Part shown: piece after piece, positions 1 to 4,485 of the stretch
Layout: each line of letters begins with the position of its first letter
How positions within the stretch are numbered: position 1 is the stretch's first letter
Origin: Oscillospiraceae bacterium
GTDB lineage: Bacteria > Bacillota_A > Clostridia > Oscillospirales > Oscillospiraceae
Direction of reading: 5' to 3'
Length of the DNA stretch: 6,326 nt
NCBI GenBank assembly: GCA_017415945.1
Contig: JAFQDR010000217.1
Location: 1 to 6,326 of the forward strand
Translations under genes and position numbers: made by a program
Notes under the pieces: generated by a model
What the model was told of the DNA's origin: nothing
The model's database searches: none
The model's input: the letters and a program-made list of their open reading frames with translations, nothing else

Positions 1-22
1 AGCAAGATAAAATATAGGTAAT

Positions 23-57
23 AAAAAAGTAACGCTACCGTGCGGTTGGCGTTACTT
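23..57 (-). terminator. Intrinsic terminator for leftward transcription
   Basis: Arms GTAACGC (29-35) and GCGTTAC (49-55) pair perfectly and extend by two A-T pairs (27-28 with 56-57). A small inner ACC/GGT pairing is also possible. Read on the minus strand, the stem is followed at once by six T and then ATT, the classical rho-independent form. On the plus strand only TTATA follows, so it should work leftward. It lies about 265 nt beyond the stop codon of the metallophosphoesterase and is the best candidate for the end of the fprA operon transcript, which would then carry the repeat region in its 3' UTR. That link is inference. Confidence 0.6.
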
Positions 58-62
58 ATAAT

Positions 63-102
63 GCACCTTCAGGTGCGGCTGGTATATGGCCCTTATAGGG
101 CC
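63..102. repeat. Two short palindromes
   Basis: Two small perfect hairpins follow each other: GCACC/GGTGC with a TTCA loop (63-76), and GGCCCT/AGGGCC with a TAT loop (88-102). Neither is followed by a T-run on either strand, so they are poor terminators alone. With the terminator at 27-57 and the palindrome at 110-134 they form four consecutive stem-loops in about 110 bp. Their role is unknown. They could be a REP-like repeat cluster or a structured 3' UTR. Confidence 0.45.
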
Positions 103-109
103 GTTATTC

Positions 110-134
110 AAACCCCACGTTTTACGTGGGGTTT
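110..134. repeat. Perfect 11-bp palindrome
   Basis: AAACCCCACGT (110-120) and ACGTGGGGTTT (124-134) are exact inverse complements around a TTT loop. On the plus strand ATGATTTTAG follows, a weak T-rich tail. On the minus strand no T-run follows the stem except the one within it. It may be a weak rightward terminator of whatever lies to the left of the window, or one member of a dispersed palindromic repeat family. Confidence 0.5.
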
Positions 135-159
135 ATGATTTTAGATAAACTACCTTATC

Positions 160-304
160 AGGCTCCCCTATGTAGGGGAGCTGTCGAGCTTGCGAGACTG
201 AGAGGTAGAAAATGTTCCGGAAATAACTGCTTTTGTTAGGCTTGATTTTTCGACCTCTCCGCCCTCGACAAGCTCGGGCACCTCCCCTTATCCAAGGGGA
301 GGCT
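160..304. repeat. MITE-like inverted-repeat element
   Basis: About 145 bp bounded by long imperfect inverted repeats. The left arm (160-212) reads GCTCCCCTATGTAGGGGAGC, then TGTCGAGCTTGCGAG, then GAGAGGTAGAAAAT. The complement of the right arm (245-304) shows the same order: a CTCCCC/GGGGAG hairpin, CGAGCTTGTCGAG, GAGAGGTCGAAAAAT. Each arm thus carries its own small hairpin. The middle (about 213-244) is AT-richer and has no ORF. The form is that of a non-autonomous miniature element or a dispersed palindromic repeat. No clear target-site duplication is visible. It starts 20 bp beyond the stop codon of the metallophosphoesterase gene. A shorter relative of its right half lies at 2997-3037. 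Confidence 0.65.
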
Positions 305-323
305 AACCGAGGGACAGTCTATT

Positions 324-1142
324 TTATGTGTCGGTTTTCAATTCTACCACAACCAGCTCGGGGCGGTTGTTGATGCGAAGAGGAAACAGGCTGTTGCCCA
401 GACCGCGGCTGATGATCATTTTGCAGCCCTCCAGCTCGTACAGCCCCGCATCGTACTTGGGGAAGAAGCCCTGGTGGGGGGCGATGACCCCGCCGATCTT
501 GGGCAGCCGCAGCTGTCCCCCGTGGGTGTGTCCGCACAGGCTCAGATCAATGCCCGCGTCCGCATAGGTGTGGAACTGCTCGGGGTGGTGGCTCAAAAGC
601 AGCTTGAAGCCCTCGGCACCCTCGCACAAGTCGTACAGGAAGAAGGGATAGTCCTCGTCTCCGTAGGGGCAGTCCATGCCAATCAGGGTGATGCTGTCCG
701 CACCACAGCGGAGCGTGCGGCGTTCGTTCCGAAGCACCGTCACGCCCATGTCCCGCAGTCCCGCCTCCAAGATGGGATAGTCGGGGATGCGTGCCTCGTG
801 GTTGCCCTTCACATAATAACAGGGGGCCACGGACAGCATGGCACGGGCGGCCTCCAGTGCGCGGGGAATGTCAGTGCGCCGCGCGTCCAAGAGATCTCCC
901 GTAATGGCGATCATGTGAGGGCGAGCGGCCTTGAGACTGCGTACCAATCGGCTGTAATCTCTGCCGAATGTGTCATTGTGCAGGTCGGACACCTGTGCGA
1001 TCCGCAGCCCGTGGAAGCTTTCGGGCAGAGCGGGGGAGCTGATGGCATATTCCGTTGTGACGATGGAGGTATTCCCCCAAGCAAGACCGGCCGCAGCCAT
1101 GGTGACTGCGGCAAGGCCTGTGAATTTGGTCAGTGGTTTCAT
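324..1142 (-). CDS. YkuE/YaeI-type metallophosphoesterase, membrane-anchored or exported
   Basis: A 272-aa calcineurin-like metallophosphoesterase with the full set of dinuclear metal motifs: SDLH (D53, H55), TGD (D83), GNHE (N114, H115), SHHP (H185) and GHTHGG (H205, H207). The first ~23 residues (KPLTKFTGLAAVTMAAAGLAW) form a basic start plus hydrophobic segment, so the enzyme is probably a membrane-anchored or secreted protein with its catalytic domain outside. No twin-arginine motif is visible. Relatives include Bacillus YkuE, a cell-wall-associated phosphodiesterase, and enzymes annotated as UDP-2,3-diacylglucosamine hydrolase-like; the true substrate cannot be told from sequence. Its ATG overlaps the fprA stop codon (ATGA) and no strong Shine-Dalgarno precedes it, so translation is probably coupled to fprA. 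The length is normal and nothing looks broken. Confidence 0.92.
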   Translation of the reverse strand: MKPLTKFTGLAAVTMAAAGLAWGNTSIVTTEYAISSPALPESFHGLRIAQVSDLHNDTFGRDYSRLVRSLKAARPHMIAITGDLLDARRTDIPRALEAARAMLSVAPCYYVKGNHEARIPDYPILEAGLRDMGVTVLRNERRTLRCGADSITLIGMDCPYGDEDYPFFLYDLCEGAEGFKLLLSHHPEQFHTYADAGIDLSLCGHTHGGQLRLPKIGGVIAPHQGFFPKYDAGLYELEGCKMIISRGLGNSLFPLRINNRPELVVVELKTDT

Positions 1143-2293
1143 TTGCTCATTTCTTCAGCCAGCGCGGCAATTTGACGGATGTTTTCCTCTTTCAGTCCGG
1201 CAAAGATCTTCACGGTGTTTTCCGCATACTCGATGCCCTTGCTGCCCTCCAGATACCGCTGCATGAGCTTGGCGGCTACGGGTGCCCAGGAACCGTTTTC
1301 TATGAGACCCACCCTGCGGTTCTTGAAGCCCCGCTCGGTGAGATGGTCGATGAATTGCTTCATAAAGGGGAAGATATCACCGTTGTAGGTGGTGGTTGCC
1401 AGTACAAGCTTATTGTAGCGGAAAGCATCGGAAACCGCAAGTGCCCAGTCGGTGCGGGCCAGATCGTGGACGACTACATGGATGCCCTGATTGCGCAGCT
1501 GTTCGGTCAGCAGCTCCACGGCCTTTTTGGTGTTGCCGTAGACGGAGGTGTAGGCAATGACCACGCCCTCATCCTCGGGGGTGTAGCTTGACCACAGTTC
1601 GTACAGACGGAGGTAGTGTTCCAAATTTTCTTCCAGCACGGGCCCGTGGAGAGGATAGATGGCGGCGATGTCCAAAGCGGCTGCCTTCTTCAGCAGTGCC
1701 TGCACCTGTACACCGTATTTGCCCACAATGCCGATGTAGTAGCGGCGGGCCTCGTCCTCCCAAGGCTCATCAATGTCCAGTGCGCCGAACTTCCCGAAAG
1801 CATCGGCGGAGAAGAAGGCCTTTGCGGTGCGGTCATAGGTCATCATGACTTCGGGCCAGTGGACCATGGGAGCCATAACGAACTGCAGCTCATGCTTGCC
1901 CAGAGACAGCAGGGTGCTCTCATTGACCTCCAAGGTCTTCAGCTCTGCGGACAGAGCGGGGAAGTAGTTGCGGAGCATGACGAAGGTGCGGGCGTTGCCC
2001 ACTACGGTGATTTCGGGATACAGCTCCAAAAATCTGCCGATGCTTGCGGAGTGGTCGGGCTCCATATGCTGCACGATGAGATAATCGGGCGTGCGGCTGT
2101 TCAGCGCGGCGGCGATGTTTGCCAGCCATTGGTCGGTGAAGCCGATGTCCACGGTGTCCAGAACGGCAATTTTTTCGTCGAGGATCACATAGGAGTTATA
2201 TGCCATGCCCTTGGGGACGGTGTACTGCCCTTCAAACAGGTCGATGCTGTGGTCGTTGACTCCAACGTAAATAATGTCATTGCGATAATTCAT
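1139..2293 (-). CDS. fprA: Class A flavo-diiron protein (oxygen/NO reductase)
   Basis: A 384-aa A-type flavoprotein that reduces O2 to water, or NO to N2O, in the cytoplasm of anaerobes using electrons usually from rubredoxin. The N-terminal metallo-beta-lactamase-like domain (about 1-240) keeps all diiron ligands: H76-x-E78-x-D80-H81, H145 (MVHWP), D164 (SADAF) and H216 (PLHGP). The C-terminal flavodoxin domain (about 243-384) has the FMN phosphate loop TSVYGNT (249-255) and a GSWAP motif (334-338). There is no rubredoxin or NADH-reductase extension, hence class A; no partner gene is in the window. I place the start at ATG 2293, not the GTG at 2299: AGAAAGGA (2303-2310) is 9 nt from the ATG but only 3 nt from the GTG. 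It is first in a two-gene operon and its promoter carries a PerR/Fur-like dyad. Confidence 0.95.
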   Translation of the reverse strand: MNYRNDIIYVGVNDHSIDLFEGQYTVPKGMAYNSYVILDEKIAVLDTVDIGFTDQWLANIAAALNSRTPDYLIVQHMEPDHSASIGRFLELYPEITVVGNARTFVMLRNYFPALSAELKTLEVNESTLLSLGKHELQFVMAPMVHWPEVMMTYDRTAKAFFSADAFGKFGALDIDEPWEDEARRYYIGIVGKYGVQVQALLKKAAALDIAAIYPLHGPVLEENLEHYLRLYELWSSYTPEDEGVVIAYTSVYGNTKKAVELLTEQLRNQGIHVVVHDLARTDWALAVSDAFRYNKLVLATTTYNGDIFPFMKQFIDHLTERGFKNRRVGLIENGSWAPVAAKLMQRYLEGSKGIEYAENTVKIFAGLKEENIRQIAALAEEMSK

Positions 2294-2302
2294 AGTCACG
2301 GT

Positions 2303-2310
2303 TCCTTTCT
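2303..2310 (-). promoter_or_regulatory. Ribosome binding site deciding the fprA start
   Basis: Minus-strand AGAAAGGA. It is 9 nt from the ATG at 2293 and 3 nt from the in-frame GTG at 2299. The spacing favours the ATG. Confidence 0.7.
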
Positions 2311-2339
2311 CTCAATATATGTATCTCTTTGATGACCTT

Positions 2340-2368
2340 ATTATACACCATAATTTTCTATTTGTAAA
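2340..2368 (-). promoter_or_regulatory. Sigma-A promoter of the fprA operon
   Basis: On the minus strand, TTTACA (2368-2363), a 17-bp spacer and a perfect TATAAT (2345-2340). Transcription would begin near 2333, giving a 5' UTR of about 40 nt before the ATG at 2293. The -35 box touches the PerR/Fur-like dyad at 2366-2383. Confidence 0.8.
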
Positions 2369-2383
2369 TAATAATTATTATTA
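2366..2383. promoter_or_regulatory. PerR/Fur-like operator candidate
   Basis: The AT-only sequence contains a perfect 16-bp palindrome AATAATAATTATTATT (2367-2382). Two overlapping cores of the ATAAT-n-ATTAT form lie at 2368-2378 and 2371-2381. The better 7-1-7 alignment (2369-2383) matches the Fur consensus TGATAATnATTATCA at 12 of 14 positions. It sits at the upstream edge of the fprA -35 box, where a repressor would block RNA polymerase. Known biology supports the idea: clostridial flavo-diiron genes belong to PerR regulons. The site could also be only a low-complexity AT tract or an UP element. Confidence 0.45.
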
Positions 2384-2387
2384 CTAA

Positions 2388-2416
2388 TTGACAAATTTAG
2401 AAAAATATGGTATCTT
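2388..2416 (+). promoter_or_regulatory. Orphan rightward sigma-A promoter
   Basis: A perfect TTGACA (2388-2393), a 17-bp spacer and TATCTT (2411-2416) preceded by TGG, which makes an extended -10. Initiation would fall near 2423. No protein-coding gene follows on the plus strand before 4486, and the acyltransferase in between is on the other strand. It is divergent from the fprA promoter, with the two -35 boxes about 20 bp apart and the dyad between them. Confidence 0.55.
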
Positions 2417-2422
2417 GTAAGT

Positions 2423-2480
2423 GGTTAGAGAAGCCTAACCGATATGATGTACGAACTCCGCACATCGCCGATATCTTTTC
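2423..2480 (+). ncRNA. Possible small structured RNA
   Basis: Directly after the orphan promoter, two hairpins follow each other. The first pairs GGTTAG (2423-2428) with CTAACC (2435-2440). The second pairs GATAT-GATGT (2441-2450) with ACATC (2462-2466) and ATATC (2471-2475) across a 4-nt bulge, and is followed by TTTTCC, a short T-run that might end transcription. The product would be about 58 nt. I do not recognise it as a known RNA family. The support is promoter plus folding only, so this is a weak call; it could be vestigial. Confidence 0.25.
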
Positions 2481-2493
2481 CAAAACACATACC

Positions 2494-2534
2494 AAAAACA
2501 ACACCCTCGATGCCTCAAAACATCGGGGGTGTTG
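2494..2534 (-). terminator. Intrinsic terminator for leftward transcription
   Basis: A 14-bp stem (2499-2512 with 2521-2534, one G-T wobble, 8-nt loop). On the minus strand it is followed immediately by TTTTT (2498-2494) and GG. On the plus strand CTATGAATAAACC follows, so it is not a rightward terminator. It would stop transcripts coming from the acyltransferase gene, whose stop codon is about 520 nt away, before they enter the fprA promoter region. Confidence 0.65.
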
Positions 2535-2596
2535 CTATGAATAAACCTAAACCCTCGCAGGGGCAGGATGACAAGGTGGGGTGTTGAAATTTTACG

Positions 2597-2731
2597 GTGC
2601 ATCCGTAGGGCGGGAGCTTGCTCCCGCCGTATATGCTGCACTATAAATGCAGTGCATTTTTATCTCCATGGGGGAATGTCGAGCAGCGGCACGGACCGTC
2701 GGGGACGACGGTCCCTACGAGGGTGGAGGAT
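2597..2731. repeat. Palindromic repeat unit, copy 1
   Basis: 135 bp matching copy 2 (2756-2890) with three substitutions (2615, 2642, 2685), at a period of 159 bp. The unit is built of palindromes: GGCGGGAGC/GCTCCCGCC (2610-2629), TGCACT/AGTGCA (about 2637-2656) and GGACCGTCG/CGACGGTCC around GGGA (2693-2714). The outer CGTAGGG (2604-2610) and CCCTACG (2713-2719) are inverted, so most of the unit is bounded by terminal inverted repeats like a small MITE. There is no ORF of note. Confidence 0.85.
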
Positions 2732-2755
2732 TACGGTGCGGTTTTAAATTTAACT

Positions 2756-2890
2756 GTGCATCCGTAGGGCGGGGGCTTGCTCCCGCCGTATATGCTGCAC
2801 GATAAATGCAGTGCATTTTTATCTCCATGGGGGAATGTCGAGCTGCGGCACGGACCGTCGGGGACGACGGTCCCTACGAGGGTGGAGGAT
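2756..2890. repeat. Palindromic repeat unit, copy 2
   Basis: Second copy of the 135-bp unit, about 98% identical to copy 1. It keeps the three internal palindromes; the first is changed from GGGAGC to GGGGGC in the left arm, and the second has G for T at 2801. The 24-bp link between copies (2732-2755) is AT-rich and partly repeats the lead-in to copy 1 (TTACGGTGC at 2592-2600 and 2731-2739). This suggests a recent tandem duplication or two insertions of one element. Confidence 0.85.
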
Positions 2891-2911
2891 AAACGCACCA
2901 TCCTGTGGGGG

Positions 2912-2940
2912 CGAACTGTGTTCGTCTGTGTTTGACACAG
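2912..2940. repeat. Two short adjacent hairpins
   Basis: CGAAC/GTTCG around TGT (2912-2924) and CTGTGT/ACACAG around TTG (2926-2940). No T-run follows either. They lie in the stretch between the repeat copies and the acyltransferase and have no evident function. The rest of 2941-2981 shows nothing I can name. Confidence 0.3.
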
Positions 2941-2996
2941 AAATGACACCGTGCGGCAACAATAGGGCAAGCAACATGTCCGTACGAACCGAAAGC

Positions 2997-3037
2997 CCTC
3001 TCCGCCCCTTCGGGGCACCTCTCCCAAAGGGAGAGGT
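2997..3037. repeat. Half copy of the 160-304 element
   Basis: CCTCTCCGCCCC, TTC, GGGGC, then ACCTCTCCC-AAA-GGGAGAGGT (3017-3037, 9-bp stem). It lines up with the right half of the element at 160-304 in order and orientation (CCTCTCCGCCC, CGGGCACCTC, then a CTCCCC/GGGGAG hairpin), but with a shorter first stem. Nearly identical 11-mers flank it: GTACGAACCGA (2982-2992) and GTACGAGCCGA (3043-3053), which may be a target-site duplication. It lies 20 bp beyond the acyltransferase stop codon and has no T-tail, so it is a poor terminator. Confidence 0.55.
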
Positions 3038-3056
3038 TGGGGGTACGAGCCGATAA

Positions 3057-4334
3057 TTATTTCCGTGCTCTGCGGCGGGATTTCATTTTGTACAGCTCCT
3101 CGGCGGCAAGGCGGGCCTTGGCCACGGGGATGGTCTTGTCCTTGGGGAAGCAGTAGTACAATCCGTCCTTGTCCCCGATGGAGATCACGTCCCCGATCTC
3201 GTACCAGAAATAGTCGGCGTACAGACTGTAAGAGGCTTGGGGCGGGAACTTGTAATCCAGCTTCCCCTCACAGCCTGTGAGTCGGAAGCCGTTTTCGTCG
3301 TGCTTCAAGCGGCCTTCCCCAATGTTGTACAGGGTCTTGGTATTTACCAGCATGGAGATGTCCACGTCGATGTCCAAATCATAAGTACCCTCCGTCAGCT
3401 CACGGCGCACCTCCTCACGCTCCCATGTGTACCAGTCGGGCACATGGTCGAAGCGGGTGTCACCGTCATCCGCAGCCAGATATCCCGTTTCCGTCAGGGT
3501 ATAGACCTTGCCGCAGCTGTGGCAGATGAGCTTGGTGCCCTTGCCCTCCATGGTGTGCTCATTGCCGCAGTGGGCGCATTTATACAGCACACGGTGGAGC
3601 CCGTCGGCGCGGAAGGGCTCGTCGATGACGACCTCGTTTTCCTGCTGCCAACGGAAATTGTCGAAGCTGAATTCTTCACGGAGCATGGCGTTGATGTCGT
3701 CGGCGGAGAGCTCTGCAATATCCTCGGGGCTCAGCAGGTACTTCATGTCCGCGCTGACCTTGACCTTGCGCAGCTGCAGACCGTTGTACAGGGGATCGCG
3801 ATGGAAAGCCCCTTGGGTGATGACAGTGACCACGGGGCATTTCAGCAGCTTGATCAGTCTGCCCAGAGAGTCGGGAAGGGTGGTGGCGGTGCCGTCAAAG
3901 CTGTAGCTGGCTTCGGGGAACATGAGCACATTGCTCTTGTTCTCCTCAATGGCGTATTTGATGTCACGGATCAGCATGAGGTCCGTGGTGAATTTGTTGG
4001 TGGGGATGCAGCCCAGCCGGCGCATGAGTCCCTCCAGACCCACCATGCCGTCATAGGTGGTGACGATGTTGAAGGTGCGCTTGCCCAAGGCATGGTACAC
4101 GCACTTCAGGTCGTAGAAGCAGGAATGGTTCATCAAAATCAGACAGGGCACATCATCGGGGAGACGCTCCATGCCCATACGATTGCAGGTGAAGCGGTTG
4201 ATCATCATATCGGGGATGGTCAGCAGCTTAATGAGCTTGTTCAGCAGCAGGGAGGGTTTCATGGGGTGCTTGTGGGTGAAGCGGGGCATGGCCATGACTT
4301 GATCGTAGGTCTTCTTTTTCTGCTTGATCTTCAT
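3057..4334 (-). CDS. PlsC-type lysophospholipid acyltransferase with zinc ribbon
   Basis: A 425-aa protein. The first ~220 residues are a 1-acyl-glycerol-3-phosphate acyltransferase domain: catalytic NHSCFYD (H70, D75), the phosphate-binding block FPEAS (139-143) in place of the usual FPEGT, and a CPVVTV strand (166-171). This type of domain moves acyl chains onto lysophospholipids at the inner membrane face. Then comes a four-cysteine zinc ribbon (C253-x2-C256, C271-x2-C274), and a ~150-residue C-terminal region that I do not recognise, rich in aromatic and acidic residues. Both ends are basic (KIKQKKK and KSRRRARK), which may aid membrane contact. The frame is open up to 4496, but I start at ATG 4334: AGAGGA lies 8 nt upstream and the promoter at 4386-4414 falls inside the longer frame. 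The substrate is not known. Confidence 0.88.
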   Translation of the reverse strand: MKIKQKKKTYDQVMAMPRFTHKHPMKPSLLLNKLIKLLTIPDMMINRFTCNRMGMERLPDDVPCLILMNHSCFYDLKCVYHALGKRTFNIVTTYDGMVGLEGLMRRLGCIPTNKFTTDLMLIRDIKYAIEENKSNVLMFPEASYSFDGTATTLPDSLGRLIKLLKCPVVTVITQGAFHRDPLYNGLQLRKVKVSADMKYLLSPEDIAELSADDINAMLREEFSFDNFRWQQENEVVIDEPFRADGLHRVLYKCAHCGNEHTMEGKGTKLICHSCGKVYTLTETGYLAADDGDTRFDHVPDWYTWEREEVRRELTEGTYDLDIDVDISMLVNTKTLYNIGEGRLKHDENGFRLTGCEGKLDYKFPPQASYSLYADYFWYEIGDVISIGDKDGLYYCFPKDKTIPVAKARLAAEELYKMKSRRRARK

Positions 4335-4385
4335 CGTCTCGTTCCTCTCAAAATGCAAAAATTGCCTCAAATTTTCTCTGTTTTG

Positions 4386-4414
4386 AGTATATGGCAAAAC
4401 TGTAAACTTTGCAA
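4386..4414 (-). promoter_or_regulatory. Promoter of the acyltransferase gene
   Basis: On the minus strand, TTGCAA (4414-4409), a 17-bp spacer and TATACT (4391-4386). Start of transcription near 4379 gives a ~45-nt leader to ATG 4334. This supports the shorter protein. Its -35 box is 7 bp from that of the divergent alaX promoter. Confidence 0.7.
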
Positions 4415-4421
4415 CCATTCC

Positions 4422-4450
4422 TTGACATTCCCTATGGGGAAATGTAGAGT
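4422..4450 (+). promoter_or_regulatory. Promoter of the alaX gene
   Basis: TTGACA (4422-4427), a 17-bp spacer and TAGAGT (4445-4450, four of six matches). The spacer holds an imperfect dyad, TTCCC-TATG-GGGAA (4428-4441), which could bind a regulator. The GAAAGGA ribosome binding site (4468-4474) is 11 nt before ATG 4486. Confidence 0.6.
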
Positions 4451-4485
4451 ATATGTAATAAAATCGCGAAAGGACACGCACGACC

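Noticed and set aside
474..1175. 233-codon open frame on the plus strand
   Set aside because: Antisense to the metallophosphoesterase, whose motifs are complete. It has no ribosome binding site or family features and reads like a shadow of GC-biased codons.
1616..2332. 238-codon open frame on the plus strand
   Set aside because: Antisense to fprA and running across its start and leader. No family features.
2537..2587. 16-aa plus-strand ORF (MNKPKPSQGQDDKVGC) after the 2499-2534 hairpin
   Set aside because: The G-rich stretch before the ATG could pass as a ribosome binding site held in the hairpin, suggesting a leader peptide. But no gene follows on that strand and the hairpin is better explained as a leftward terminator.
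2597..2890. CRISPR-like array
   Set aside because: There are only two units, each 135 bp and internally palindromic, with a 24-bp link. There is no third repeat and no cas gene, so it does not fit a CRISPR array.
2731..3056. Small open frames across the repeat copies on both strands
   Set aside because: They cross palindromic repeat DNA, are low in complexity, change with repeat boundaries and lack ribosome binding sites.
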